Shown here piece after piece: positions 42,436 through 53,600 of a stretch of DNA of 64,000 nt (positions are counted from its first letter, which is position 1; every line of letters starts with the position of its first letter). Made by a program: the position numbers and the translations under genes. The stretch comes from Yinghuangia sp045039925 (GTDB lineage Bacteria; Actinomycetota; Actinomycetes; Streptomycetales; Streptomycetaceae). Below the pieces are notes generated by a model, which saw only the letters and a program-made list of their open reading frames with translations, had not been told where the DNA came from and did not search any database. The stretch covers positions 1,860,001 through 1,924,000 of the forward strand of contig CP108400.1 of the NCBI GenBank assembly GCA_045039925.1, in the 5' to 3' direction.

Positions 42436-43740
42436 TCAGCACGCATCCAGGAACCGGTCGAGCACGCGTACGCCGAACTTCAGTCCGTCGACCGGAACCC
42501 GCTCGTCCACACCGTGGAACATCCCGGCGAAGTCGAGGTCGGCCGGCAGCTTGAGCGGTGCGAAACCGAAGCACCGAATCCCGAGGTCCGCAAAGGACTT
42601 CGCGTCCGTACCGCCGGACAGGCAGTACGGCACCGCGCGCGCCCCCGGGTCCTCCGCACGCAGCGACGCCGCCATGGCCTCGACCAGCGCGCCGTCGAAG
42701 TCCGTCTCCAACGCCTTGTCGCGGTGCACCCTTTCGCGCCGCACGCGCGGTCCGAGCACCGCGTCCAACTCCGCGTAGAACTCGTCCTCGAAACCCGGCA
42801 GGAAGCGCCCGTCCACATGCGCCGTCGCCTGACCCGGAATCACATTCACCTTGTACCCGGCGCCGAGCATCGTCGGCTGCGCGGTGTTCCGGATCGTCGC
42901 CCCGATGATGCGCGCGATGGGCCCCAGCTTCTCGATGGCCCCCTCGATGTCCTCCGGGTCCAACGCGATCCCGAGCGCGTCGGCCACCTCCTCCAGGAAC
43001 GCGCGCACGCTCTTGGTCAGGCGTACCGGGAACTGGTGCGCCCCCAGCCGCGCGACCGCCTCGCACAGCTCCGTGATGGCGTTGTCCTTGTTGATCATCG
43101 ACCCGTGACCGGCGGTCCCGTCGACGACCAGCTTCATCCACTCCATGCCTTTTTCGGCCGTCTCGATCAGGTACAGCCGCAAGTCGTCGTTCACCGTGAA
43201 CGAAAAGCCCCCGACCTCACCGATCGCCTCGTTGCAGCCCTCGAAGAGGTCCGGCCGGGTGTCGACCAGGTGCCGCGCGCCGTACGTCCCGCCGGCCTCC
43301 TCGTCCGCCAGGAACGCCAGCACCACGTCCCGCGGCGGCTTCCGCCCCGACCGCATCCGGTCCCGCACCACCGCGAGCACCATCGCGTCCATGTCCTTCA
43401 TGTCGACCGCCCCGCGCCCCCACACGCACCCGTCGGCGATCTCCCCCGAGAAGGGGTCGTACGTCCAGTCCGCCGCATTCGCCGGCACCACATCCGTGTG
43501 CCCGTGGATCAACAGCCCCGGCCGGCTCCGGTCCTCCCCCTCGATCCGCACGACCGTGCTGGCGCGTCCCCGCTCCGACTCGAACACCTCCGGTTCGAGC
43601 CCCACCTCCGCCAGCTTCTCCGCGACCCACTCCGCCGCGGCGCGCTCCCCCGGCCCGCTACCGTCGCCGAAATTGCTCGTGTCGATCCGGATCAGATCCC
43701 GGCACAGCTCGACAACCTCACGCTCCCCAGCACCCTCCAC
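42436..43740 (-). CDS. M20-family metallopeptidase
   Basis: From GTG 43740, preceded by GAGAGGGG, the product has 434 residues. The zinc ligands and catalytic residues are visible: IHGHTDVVPA, WGRGAVDMKDMD, FLADEEAGG and GTAGHGSMINKDNA, which opens the dimerisation domain. M20 enzymes hydrolyse dipeptides, N-acyl amino acids or succinyl-diaminopimelate-like substrates. The sequence best resembles the general peptidase group found beside chpH in streptomycetes. An upstream in-frame ATG at 43797 would add 19 low-complexity residues. Confidence 0.92.
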   Translation of the reverse strand: MEGAGEREVVELCRDLIRIDTSNFGDGSGPGERAAAEWVAEKLAEVGLEPEVFESERGRASTVVRIEGEDRSRPGLLIHGHTDVVPANAADWTYDPFSGEIADGCVWGRGAVDMKDMDAMVLAVVRDRMRSGRKPPRDVVLAFLADEEAGGTYGARHLVDTRPDLFEGCNEAIGEVGGFSFTVNDDLRLYLIETAEKGMEWMKLVVDGTAGHGSMINKDNAITELCEAVARLGAHQFPVRLTKSVRAFLEEVADALGIALDPEDIEGAIEKLGPIARIIGATIRNTAQPTMLGAGYKVNVIPGQATAHVDGRFLPGFEDEFYAELDAVLGPRVRRERVHRDKALETDFDGALVEAMAASLRAEDPGARAVPYCLSGGTDAKSFADLGIRCFGFAPLKLPADLDFAGMFHGVDERVPVDGLKFGVRVLDRFLDAC

Positions 43741-43924
43741 GCCAACACCCCTCTCACCTGGTCTCACCCGAAACCGACCAACCGCTACCCACCCCATCCT
43801 GCACCCGCCCCCACCCCCACCACGCCCCCGATCCCCCACCCCGCCCACCCGATCCGCCCGCCCCCCGATCTTTGATATGGTTCTCGTCGTTGCCCCGGCC
43901 AAAGAGTCGCGGGCCACACACCCG

Positions 43925-44008
43925 GTCCGGGTGGCGGAATAGGCAGACGCGCTAGCTTGAGGTGCTAGTGCCCGAAAGGGCATGGGGGTTCAAGTCCCCC
44001 CTCGGACA
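43925..44008 (+). tRNA. tRNA-Leu (GAG anticodon)
   Basis: The acceptor arm is GTCCGGG with CTCGGAC (one G-U pair) and discriminator A44008; CCA is not encoded. The anticodon arm CTAGC-TTGAGGT-GCTAG gives the anticodon GAG. The long variable arm TGCCCGAAAGGGCA marks a class II tRNA. The T-arm contains GGTTCAAGTCC. The 3' half is overlapped in antisense by the recombinase gene, so it is an integration target. Confidence 0.97.
43952..44008. other. probable attachment-site segment: tRNA-Leu 3' part overlapped by recombinase
   Basis: The last 18 codons and stop of the recombinase are read from the antisense strand of the tRNA 3' half. This shows that the element begins at, or recombined within, the tRNA end. 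I looked for a second copy of the tRNA 3' segment to the right and did not find one in the window, so the other end of the element is not located. Confidence 0.6.
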
Positions 44009-45685
44009 CGACGAGATCTCCATATCGTGGGCGTCGGGATCAATCCCGACGGTCACGGTGTGGAGATTTTTTGCGTAGGTGAGCTTGACGCCGAGCCGTT
44101 GGTAGAGCTCCTTTTTGGCGTCCCGGTCGGCGTCGTGGAGCGCGTTCGCGAGATTCCCGAGGCTGGCGAGCATGGTCCGCAGCTCTGCCTCGGTCAGGGC
44201 CTGTTGGGGCCGCCAGGCGTCGATGACGGCTTGGGCGGTGGCACGCGCTGCGGTGGCCTCCCGCGTCCAGCCCGCGACGGTGGCGGCGTCGCCTCCGGCG
44301 TCCAGGGTGGCCTTGTAGGAGGCGAGGTTGCGGTCGCATTCGGCGACCGTCCGGCGTGCGGCGGTGAGGGCGGCGTCGGCTGCGGGGTCGGTGTCCTGGG
44401 CGGCGAGCATGAGCGCGATGGTCTCGTCGCGGCGGTGGGGCGCGAAGGCGCGGGTGAGCCACTTGTCGAGGGCGGGCAGGACGGGGGCTTCGCGGACGTA
44501 GACCTGCAGCGGGTGGTTGACCTGGTTGGTGCGGGCGTATTCGGCCGGGTAGCGGCAGCGGTAGTACGCCTCGCCGTTGGACCAGTTGCCCTCCATCTTC
44601 CGGGTGCACAGCGCGCAGTAGAAGCGGCCCTGGAAGACGTAGGTGTGCTTGGCTCGCCGGAGGCGCTTCTTGACCTCCCGCCGCGGGTTGGCGAGGAGTG
44701 CCTGGACGCGGTCCCAGTCCTCGCGGGAGACGAGGGGTTCGTGGACGGGCTGGGCGGACCAGACCCAGTCGGCCTCGTCGTTCCACACCAGCTTGGTGGT
44801 GTGGCCGAGGGTGACGTCGTGGACGTCGAACAGCACTTCGACCTTGCGCTGCCGGTTCCAGACCTGGTGGCCGGTGTAGCGGGGGTTCTTCAGGATCGCC
44901 CGCACCGCGCTCTTGGACCAGGCGAGCCCGCAGCGGTGCCGGTTGCGGGCCCGGTCGTGCGCGGACGGGCACGGGATGTTGTCGGCGGTCAGCCGCTCCG
45001 CGATGGCGTAGATGCCGATGCCGTGCAGGAACATGTCGAAGATGCGGACGACGACCCAGAACGCGTCGGGGTCGGGGCCGAGGCCGTGCAGGCGGCGTCC
45101 GTCGGCGGCCTTGTCCGGGTGCGGGTGCGGCCCGAGGTCGATCAGCTGGTAGCCGTAGGGCGGGCGTCCGCCGAGGTAGCGGCCCTCGACGTTGGCCTGG
45201 GCGGCCATCGCGGCCTGCACCCGCAGCCGGATGCGGTTGCGCTCGCCTTTCGACATGCCGCCGAAGACGGTCATGATCAGGTCGTGGGCCTCGTTGTTCG
45301 GATCGATCGCCCCGCCCACCTCCGGCACCCACAGCGGCACCCGGTAGTGGGTGAAGTAGGGGAAGGTGTTGCCGAACTGGTTGCCGTAGAAGACGCGTTG
45401 CGGTTCTCCGATGACGACGGCGTCGAAGTCGCGGTTGGGGTTGGCTAGTTCCTTCAGCAGTTCGGCGGCGCGGGGGCGGCGCTGCCAGGGCAGGGCGCGA
45501 GTGCGGGAGATGTCGAAGTACTCGGCCACGATCTCCCCTCCGGTGGGGGCGATGCAGGCTTTCGCGCGGGCGAGCTGCCAGTTGCGGGAGGCTTCGGGGT
45601 CTTGGTGGTCCTCGGTAGACACTCGCCCAGCGAACGCGAACCGCATGAGCGCTGGGGTTGTGGGATCGGGTGATGGTGTCTTCAC
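43952..45685 (-). CDS. large serine recombinase (integrase)
   Basis: From GTG 45685, with GGAGGT six bases upstream, the product has 577 residues. The resolvase domain has the nucleophile in FAGRVSTEDHQ (Ser23), RRPRAAELLKEL, and GGMSKGERNRIRLRVQAAM as the long helix. A recombinase domain follows (GGRPPYGYQL, AVRAILKNPRYTGHQVWNR), then a zinc ribbon near residues 359-382 (FYCALCTRKMEGNWSNGEAY) and a coiled coil. The last 18 residues (CPRGDLNPHALSGTSTSS) are translated from antisense tRNA-Leu. It would integrate and, with a directionality factor, excise the element. No such factor was identified. Confidence 0.93.
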   Translation of the reverse strand: MKTPSPDPTTPALMRFAFAGRVSTEDHQDPEASRNWQLARAKACIAPTGGEIVAEYFDISRTRALPWQRRPRAAELLKELANPNRDFDAVVIGEPQRVFYGNQFGNTFPYFTHYRVPLWVPEVGGAIDPNNEAHDLIMTVFGGMSKGERNRIRLRVQAAMAAQANVEGRYLGGRPPYGYQLIDLGPHPHPDKAADGRRLHGLGPDPDAFWVVVRIFDMFLHGIGIYAIAERLTADNIPCPSAHDRARNRHRCGLAWSKSAVRAILKNPRYTGHQVWNRQRKVEVLFDVHDVTLGHTTKLVWNDEADWVWSAQPVHEPLVSREDWDRVQALLANPRREVKKRLRRAKHTYVFQGRFYCALCTRKMEGNWSNGEAYYRCRYPAEYARTNQVNHPLQVYVREAPVLPALDKWLTRAFAPHRRDETIALMLAAQDTDPAADAALTAARRTVAECDRNLASYKATLDAGGDAATVAGWTREATAARATAQAVIDAWRPQQALTEAELRTMLASLGNLANALHDADRDAKKELYQRLGVKLTYAKNLHTVTVGIDPDAHDMEISSCPRGDLNPHALSGTSTSS

Positions 45686-46398
45686 GGTCGTACCTCCAGC
45701 GGCGTGGTGGATGCGCCCGTGGTACCTCGACTCTTCCGTGAGTCTCCAGTCTGCGGACGGGCGCTTGGGCTTACCGTTCAGAGCGTTGACCGCTCTGAAC
45801 CTCCACTCATTACGGAGGATTCGGCGGGCCGAAACGACACGTGCCTTCACGACGCCTTTGCACGAGGCGCTGATCGAGTCGACTTTGTAGCCCAAGGATC
45901 GGTGTGCCACGGCCCGCCGCCGGCGGTAGCCGGGCGAGGTCGGCGTGGACGAGTTGGCCTGTCGTCGTCGGATGAAAAGGGGACCGGTAGAACCCAAGCG
46001 TCGGAAGTGGGTCACGATTCACGCGTCGTCGACATTGGCCGTCACCCAGTGAGCCACGACGGTGCACGATCGCTTCCGCAACGACGTCGATCTCTGGATC
46101 CGCGTCGTGCGTGGGCAGGGCTGTTCTGTGTCGTCGCTGGAGGCGGGGCCGCCGTCCGCCACGGACTCGGTTGCGTCGTTCCGGTTCTCAACGCCTGGGT
46201 GGGCCAGTGGCCCGGCTCAACCGGCCACCGCTCCATAGCGCCTCCGCAGACATCACACATCACCGCGCGAGCCTGTCCTTCGCGACCGACACGCTCAGCA
46301 CCCCATCCGGCGACACCGCCGTGCGGTAGCGCGTTGCCACAGAAGAGGCACCGCCACGACCCGACCAACGGACAAACGGCGTGACTGCGCCTGCAGCA
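45686..46398. other. 713-base stretch without a confident gene
   Basis: Lower GC than the flanks. The only hint is a minus-strand frame at 46042-46368 (108 codons) with two Cys pairs, CLFC and CDVC, separated by about 30 residues, which could be a small zinc-ribbon protein. The remainder of that frame is not protein-like. No att repeat or tRNA was recognised. Confidence 0.4.
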
Positions 46399-47430
46399 TC
46401 ACCGTCTTACACGGCTGCGGACAGCAAGGACGGCGAGGGCGACGAGTACAGGCTCGGCCAACCGGGAGCCCATCTCGACGACGGTGCCAGGGGCGGTCAA
46501 GTTCTGCCCGCTGGAACGGAATACCACCGAATTGAACACGACTTCCGCGGCCTTCCCTGCGCGATGAGCTGTCACACGGCTGCCAAGCGAGCCAGTGATT
46601 CTCGGGTCGGGGCGTTCGACGACGAGGGCGGATTCCTCGCTGGCTCTTGTGTTCTCGCGGGTGATCCGAGGCTTGGGATCATGGTTCGGGAGACCCCACA
46701 GCATCAGGAGAAGAACGGAGACAGTCATCGCCGCGCCGAGCCATGCGAACGCACGTGAAGCACGCAGGCCGTAGCCCGACAGCAGCCAGTATGCGGCGAT
46801 CACGACGCGCTCCCCGAGCGGACGTTCTCGATCGCGTCGACGCATCTCCATTTCGCCGAAATAAAAGTCTGCCGCGTCCGGCTCGTTCTTCGCGTCTTCC
46901 GATGCTTTACGCAGCGCCCGGTACACCGGCGCCAAGTCGTCAGGGCCGGGAGTGAGCGCCGGATCGGGATGCGCCGGGCCGCGCGTCCATCGGTGCGCGC
47001 GCGTCGAATCGGCCGCTGCTATTGCTCGCGCGTGGTGCTCCTCGGCGAGCGTGCGGCGGCGGGACAGGCGGACCGGCAGGCCGCGGTGCAGACGCCATCC
47101 GGCGGGTGGCTCAGCGAACAGAATGCGACCTTCGAGGCGGATCTGGTCGAGGTGGAAAGCGCCGGTGAAGACACAGCTGCTGAGGTCCGTGTCAGTGAGG
47201 ACCAAGTGCGCGGCGTCGACGCCGCGAAGTGACGACACCCGGGTCCCCGAGGATCCGGGCGCGAAGGGTTCGTCGACGACGAACGGGGCCGGGTGCGCGA
47301 CGATCGCGACGGGGAACGCCAGGACAGCGTCAGTGAGATCGACATTGGCGTGACGCAGGCGCAGTGTCGCGGTCGATAGCCATTGCGTTCGCACACACTC
47401 CACGAACGCAGCCGCGGCGTGGATGGTCAC
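46399..47430 (-). CDS. pentapeptide-repeat membrane protein, probably 5'-truncated
   Basis: The annotated frame (343 residues from GTG 47430) has pentapeptide-like units in LRGVDAAHLVLTDTDLSSCVFTGAFHLDQI. YRALRKASEDAKNEPDAADFYFGEMEMRR follows, a motif I associate with actinomycete pentapeptide proteins with membrane tails. Then come hydrophobic segments at VVIAAYWLLSGYGL, AWLGAAMTVSVLLLMLWGL and PVLVALAVLAV. The start is not convincing. The frame stays open upstream into sequence of different character, and relatives are longer, so the 5' end may have been lost when the neighbouring DNA was rearranged. Function is unknown. Confidence 0.7.
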   Translation of the reverse strand: MTIHAAAAFVECVRTQWLSTATLRLRHANVDLTDAVLAFPVAIVAHPAPFVVDEPFAPGSSGTRVSSLRGVDAAHLVLTDTDLSSCVFTGAFHLDQIRLEGRILFAEPPAGWRLHRGLPVRLSRRRTLAEEHHARAIAAADSTRAHRWTRGPAHPDPALTPGPDDLAPVYRALRKASEDAKNEPDAADFYFGEMEMRRRDRERPLGERVVIAAYWLLSGYGLRASRAFAWLGAAMTVSVLLLMLWGLPNHDPKPRITRENTRASEESALVVERPDPRITGSLGSRVTAHRAGKAAEVVFNSVVFRSSGQNLTAPGTVVEMGSRLAEPVLVALAVLAVRSRVRR

Positions 47431-47637
47431 CGGGGCCGCGAAAGCGGGTGCCTGGGCGCATGTACGTGCCGTTCCCCTCGCGCAGGCCGGCGGAGATGCC
47501 GCCGTCCTTGCGTCCGGACCGCGTCTTGGTGTCGACGCCGCAGGCCTCCGCGAACTCGTACACGTCGAAGTTTAGGGAACGGACGGCGGGCGGGGTGCCG
47601 GTGCGGGACGCGGGTGCGGCGGGGCTGTTGGACAGTG
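47431..47637 (-). other. gap with possible coding remnant
   Basis: Between the pentapeptide gene and the terminator there is no intact gene. A minus-strand frame reads FDVYEFAEACGVDTKTRSG followed by RKDGGISAGLREGNGTYMRP, which looks protein-like but is short and matches no family I recognise. Confidence 0.35.
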
Positions 47638-47670
47638 GTGCGCCCCGGTGGTTGTCGCCGGGGCGCACCG
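47638..47670 (-). terminator. hairpin terminator after the giant LamG gene
   Basis: A perfect 12-base stem (GGTGCGCCCCGG and complement) with a nine-base loop lies seven bases beyond the stop of the giant gene on the minus strand. Confidence 0.8.
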
Positions 47671-47676
47671 CGCGGG

Positions 47677-50600
47677 TCAGGTGATGGTGAGGGTCTGCGG
47701 TCCGGCCAGGATTTCGTAGCCGTTGTTGTAGAGGAGGTAGACCCGGTAGCTGCCGACGGGCAGGGTCGGCTTCTTCACGGGGAAGCTGATGGTGGCGCCG
47801 GCGGTGGGTGCGTACTCCCAGTCGTACGCGTCGCCGTTGCCGGGGCCGGCGCTTCCGGTGTAGATGCCGATCCAGGTCTTGGCCGCGACCTTGGCGGGGA
47901 CGGCGGTGTAGTGGATGGAGAACCGCGTACCCGAGGCGACGCTGGCGGCGCTGAGCGTGATGGAGTTGGTCGGCGACGGTGCCGGAGTGGCGGCGAGGCT
48001 GATCTGGAGGGGCGGCACCGCGTCGCCGGTGGCGACCTGGTGGTAGACGGCCAGCCGCGCGGTGATGGTCTCGGCGTGCGGGACCAGGGTCGGGTACTGC
48101 TCGGCGAGTGCCGCGTTGGTGGCGGCGGTGAGGTCGGCGAGGCGGTCGGTGGCGCCGGCGAGCAGCGGTTCGAGCCTGGTGAACAGGTCGTGGTCGCTGG
48201 TGATGCCGAGCGCACCGAGTGCCTTCGCGAGCGTCGGGGCACTGGGTGAGGTGGTGTCGAGGATGCGGCTGACGTACGTGACGCGGTGCATGATGCGCCA
48301 GCACGGCGGCTTGCGGTCGGTCTGGCGGGCCCGCGCGAGTTCTTTGGCGTGCGGGTGGTTGCTGGTCTCCAGCCAGTCGGGGTCGACGACCTTGCCGAAG
48401 AAGTCCTCGAAGTTGTCGGTGGACGTGTCGAGGTAGAAGGACATGAACCGGTAGGCGTCGACCCGGCCGGGGAGCAGGACGGGCTTGTGCGCCGCGTCGA
48501 AGACCGGCGTGTCGCCGTCGCGCTTTTGCAGGTCGCGGCCCGGGTTGGCGACGACGTCGAGGCTGAACGTGCGTGACGCGTCCGCGCTCTTGCGGCGGGT
48601 GTTGGTGAACCCTCCGCCCAGGGACAGCTCGTAGCCGCCCTTGAAGCCGGCCGGGCCGATCTCGGTCTCGCCGCTGACGCTGAAGGTGCCCATGCTGGAG
48701 AAGGTGTGCTCGCCGGTGGTGGTCTGCACGACCTGGTCGGTGGTCGTGGTGGCCTCGGAGAACAGGCCGCCCGCCGCGGTCCACACATAGGTGTTGACGA
48801 TGTTGCGGCGCGCGGCCGACTTCTGGGCCGAGCGGGCGGCCGCGGTGTTCGCGCCGCCTGTGGTGAGGCCGGTGCCGCCGGTGCCGCCCATCATGCCCTT
48901 GAGGACGCGGTCCGCGGCTGCGGCGACCGGGTTGGGGGCGTGGGTGTCGGTGGACACCGAGTCGTAGAAGCCCTGCAGCTGCTGCTCTTCGCGCTGGATG
49001 CGGCGCTTGAGGGCGTACGCCTCGCGGGGCCGGTAGTAGCTGTTGGCGCCGCCGTCCCCGGCGTAGGGGAAGTGCTCCTTGTCGGGGCAGGGTTGCAGCG
49101 CTCCGGAGGTCCCGGTCGCGGTGTAGCCGACGATCCCGTCGAGGGTTCCCTGCTTGGTGTACCGGGGGTTGATCGGGAACGGGACGATGTTCCAGTCGCG
49201 CGGGATGTCGGGGTTGGGGACCATGCGGTAGGCGACCAGCACGCCGTTGTGGGCCAGCCGCAGGGCGTACTGGTCGGCGGTGTCGGACTGCACGACGGCG
49301 AAGCCGGTGTTGGCGGGCACCCAGCGCCGTCCGGCGGTCGGGTTGAGCTGCTTGGCGGTGTCGTCCGGCTCCCAGTGCCCGGTCAGTGTGACCGAGCTGG
49401 TGCGGGTGGTGGTGGCGCCCTGGCTGACCTGGGTGTCGTTGCTCCAGCTGTTGGAGAACTTCGTCTCGAAGGCGCCGCCGACCGCCATCTTGGCGGAGCT
49501 GGCCGGTTGTGCGACGCCGACGCCCAGCGGCGCGGAAATGTTGTAGATGTCGCTGCTGGCGGACACCTCGAAGTGCAGTTTCGCGGACGCGTCGACGCTC
49601 TTCTTGTGGTCCGAAGAGATGGTGTTGGTGACGGTGTTGGCCTGCACGAAGCTGACCGAGGAGCGGTCGGTGTAGTCGTCGGCGGTACCGACGACCATGT
49701 TCTCCGACGGCACCGGCGGGGCGCCTTCGAGGTAGCCGATCAGCTGCGGGTTGAACTGGGCCTGCCCGACCCAGGTGCTGGTCAGTTCGCCGACCTTGAA
49801 CCCGGTGGTCAGCGTCCACGCCCCGTCGCGCAGCGCGGTGTAGCAGCGCTTCATGACGCCGAACATGGCGCCGCGCGCGTCGGCTTGGAGGTCCGCGTAC
49901 TCCGAGGCGTGCGGGGTCGCGCCGATGGTGGTGTTGAAGATGCTGCGGGCGCCGGCCAGTGCGGAGCGGACCTCGGCGGTGTCGTCGGAGATCGGCGCGG
50001 AGGAGACCTCGATCCCGGGCGGCGGGGTGGAGGGGGTCAGGTGGCAGGCGGCCGGGCCGAAGTCGTGGACCGTCGCGCCGAGCACCGTGGACTCGGGTTC
50101 GAACGGGTAGTAGGCCAGCAGGTCGGTGTGTTCGGCCCGCAACCGGGTGAACATGTTGTCCAGGATCTGCTCCTGGGTGCGGCAGGTGCGCCACACGCGC
50201 AGCTCGTCCAGGCTGCCGTTGAACGCACCGGTGACCTTGTCCGCGGCGTCCTTGGCAGCGCCTACGGTGACCTGGTCGGCACCGAGCACGGCGAGCACGT
50301 CGGTGTTCGCGTCCACCAGGACGGCGCCCGAGGGAAATCCGTTGTGGTAGAAGGCTGCCCGGTTCCCGGCCGGGTCGGGCGTGCGGACCCGGCGGGCTCC
50401 GACGATCCGCGCGGGGTAGGAGTCGCAGGCGTCCGCGGTGACGCCGCCAGAGGATTCGGGGAAGCGCCACCACGCGGTCAGGCCCTGCTCCTGCGCCGTG
50501 ATCGCGACGCCGATCTGCTTCGCTTCCCGGGCCGTGTTCCAGATCCGCACCTCGGACACGGTGCCGCGCAGGCCGAACGCGGAGCCGCGGACCCGGAACC

Positions 50601-53600
50601 GCCCGATCTCGCAGTTCGCGTCGTTGCCCAACGGCTTCGCGCCGCCGTGCTTGAACGGGCCGTCGCCGATGGGCTTGCCGTCGATGTAGAAGCGGATGGC
50701 GACGGTGCCCTCCTTGTCCTCGCCGCCGGCGCGCGTGACCGCGACTTTGGTGAACACACCCTTCTTGATCGGGACGACCGAGCGGAATGTGGTGCGCGAG
50801 CCCGGGGCGCCGTCGCCGTCCTCGAACGTGAAGGCCAACTGCCCGTCGGAGTCGACGTAGAAGGCGTACGGGACGGCGTCGCCGGCGCCGGTCTCGAACG
50901 CCCCCTTGCTCACCAGGCCCTGAGGCGAGCCGAGCCCGTCGAGCTTGACGAACGCCTCGATCGTCAGGTCGCCGGCCAGGTCCAGGCCGGCGGGTCCGCC
51001 CGCGTCGAGGTAGGCGCTGCCGTCCATGGCCATCGCCCAGTCCTGCCGGAACGTCATGGCCATGTGGCCCCAGTCGGCCAGCGGGAACGCGTCCTTGCTG
51101 CGGAAGACCTGGGCACCGATCCGGGCGGAGAGCCCGTAGCTGAACGGTGCGGAGTCGTGGTTGAGGAAGACGCCGACCTGGGTGCCGTCGTGGCCGTGGC
51201 CGGAACGGTCCTGGAGGGAGCCCTCTTCGAACGTCCAGTAGCCCAGCAGGCCCGGTTCGCGGCCGGTGAGTCGGCGCTTGGCGGTGAGTGCGATGTCCGC
51301 CGCGGTGCGGGCGTGGCCCCACACCCGGTACTCGTCGACACTGCCCGTGGCCCACGTGACCAGGTCGCAGCCGCCGCCCAGGACGGTCCGCCCCGAGCCC
51401 TGGTAGGCGCCAGGAGCGGTGTCCTGGGCGATCTGGACGCCGTCGCAGTACAGGGTGCGGAGCCGGGTGGCTGCCGTGTACGTCACCGACCAGCAGTGCC
51501 AGCCCAGATCGGCGCCGGGAGTGGAGGCACAGGTCAGATTCCCGCCCTGGGACCATCCCACGAACGCCCGGTTGCTTGCGTCGATCCCGAAGCGCAGCTC
51601 CTGGTTCGCGGTTGATCCGTGGCCGAACAGGATGTCGCCGTGCCCGAGTACGGCCCGGGCCGACCACACCTCGATGGTGAAGTCCTTTCCTGCCAACACC
51701 AGTTGCGATCCGCAGTCCGCCCCTCCGGCACCCAGGAGCGCCATCGCGGTGCGCGGGGAGCGAGAGGTGAGGCTCAGGGCGTAGGGGGTGCCGGGGACGG
51801 CCGCGTGCCAGATCCGGGCGCTGCTCGCGACGCCGGGGGTGTTGACCCACGCCTCCACGCTGAGGTCGGCTTCGGGGATGACCTTGGGCCAGTCGGCCGT
51901 GGACAGCGAGAGGTACTGCGTGCTGCCGTTGAACGTCAGGGCGCGGCCAGGGGAGTTGCCGCGCCAGCGAGGCGCCAGCGGCGGCGCCCCGTCGGAAGCG
52001 GTGCCGTCGGCGACCCGGCCGGTGGCGTCGTCGGTGCGCGCGGCGACGATGCGGGAACCGGCGGACAGCGACACCCCGGGGGTGGTGCAGGTGGCGCGCG
52101 CATAGTCGTAGAGCGCGGTGCGGACCTCGTGGCCTGCGGAAGCGGTCAGCCCTCCGACGGTCACGGTGATCTTGTTGGCGCCCTTGGAGACCGCGTCGGC
52201 GACGCTGCGCAGCCGGGTGCCGACGGTGATCGCGGCCCCTGCCGCCAACCCCTCGGCCAACGGTTCTGCCAGTTCCAGGATCTGGTCCTGGGCGGCGGCG
52301 ACATGCCCGAGGATCGCGCCCGGTTTGTGGGTTCCGTTCAGGACGCGCGCGAGGTCCACGGCCGTCCGCGGCACCTGGAGGAACTTCTCGACCACCGTGC
52401 CCGACGTCACGGTGACCGTGCACAGCCCCGCTGTCCCGCCGTCGGCGACGGTGACCGCCACGTCCTCAAGACGCGCCGCCGGGTCGCGGGCGACCAGCGA
52501 GAGCCGTCCGGCGGCAGCGGCGAGCGTGCGCGTTGCCCGGGAGACGGTCGTGGGGTAGTAGGCGGCGAAGAACTGCCCGTCGCCGCCGCGGAAGTACAGC
52601 ACCACGTCCCCGTTGGCGCTCTCCAGCAGCGACGGTGCCCCGTCCGTCCACGCGAACGTCAACAGCGCTCCGTACACACTCAGCCCGGCCCGGTCGGTGG
52701 CCACCTTCGGCATGGGCAGGACCGCTTCGGCCCCGCCCTGCATTCCCCCCGACATCGTTGCGAGTGCGGCCTGCGCGTCGACGACGTGCGCCTCGTCCGC
52801 GCCCAGCCTGGAGGAGGCGAGGTACATGGAGGGCAGCAGCGGGACCATCTGCGTATTCGCCCACTCCTTCTCGTGCTTCTTGCGTGCGGTGGCGATGTAG
52901 TTGAGGAACGCCGGGATGTTGTCGGCGAGTTTCTGGTCGGCACTGAGCTGGGCCTTGGCGGCGCTGACGCGGTTCTGCGCGGCGGCCAGCGCATCCAGGT
53001 CCTTGGTGGTGTCCGGCAGGCCGATCGCCGTGAGTGAGACCTCGGTGGGGACGGCGGCGAGCCGCCCGCCCCGGGCGAGCGCGAAGTCGACGGTGCAGAT
53101 GTACGCGCGGTCCGCCGAACCACCCTGGGGCGCAGGCCCGGTGGTGGCGCAGGCCAGCAGCACCCGGGCCTGCCGCTTCTCCATCGCGAGGGTGCTGTAG
53201 CCGGTGGCGTGCGGTTCCTGCTGGTAGTAGAGCGTCGCCGCGAGCCCCCCGGTCACCTGGCGGCCCTTGACCGCGAAGGTGTCCCGGGACAGGCCCGGTC
53301 CGTCGCCGACCGGCGCGTCGGAGGTGACCCAGGTGGCGCCCATCTGGACCGCGTTCCGGCGGCGGTCGCATTGGTTGACGAGGTCGGTCCCGGCGCCCTC
53401 GTCGAGCCGCAAGTAGGTGACCAGGTCCGGTTCGGTGCCGACCAGGCGCCGCCCCCGGTCGGCCAGGTCGGCCGCGGTGCGTGCCCGGTTCCAGATCCGC
53501 ACCTCGTCGAGGTCGCCGGACATGGCGTCGACCATGTTCGCCCCGTGCCTGCGGGTGAACAGCAGCTCGGCGGACGCGGGCACCGGTGCGGCCGTCACCG

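Noticed and set aside
45704..46384. A 226-codon plus-strand frame upstream of the recombinase
   Set aside because: No domain, an unlikely composition and no ribosome site; it begins within the recombinase leader. Kept only as part of an unassigned stretch.
48706..51615. A 969-codon open frame on the plus strand opposite the giant gene
   Set aside because: It is low in protein-like pattern and rich in Gly, Val, Arg and Asp, as expected for the complement of a GC-rich coding strand. The minus frame has clear domains and a ribosome site.
47330..52423. A 1697-codon minus-strand frame overlapping the giant gene in another phase
   Set aside because: The sequence is Arg/Pro/Gly-rich without domain structure; the phase ending at 47677 carries the LamG motifs.
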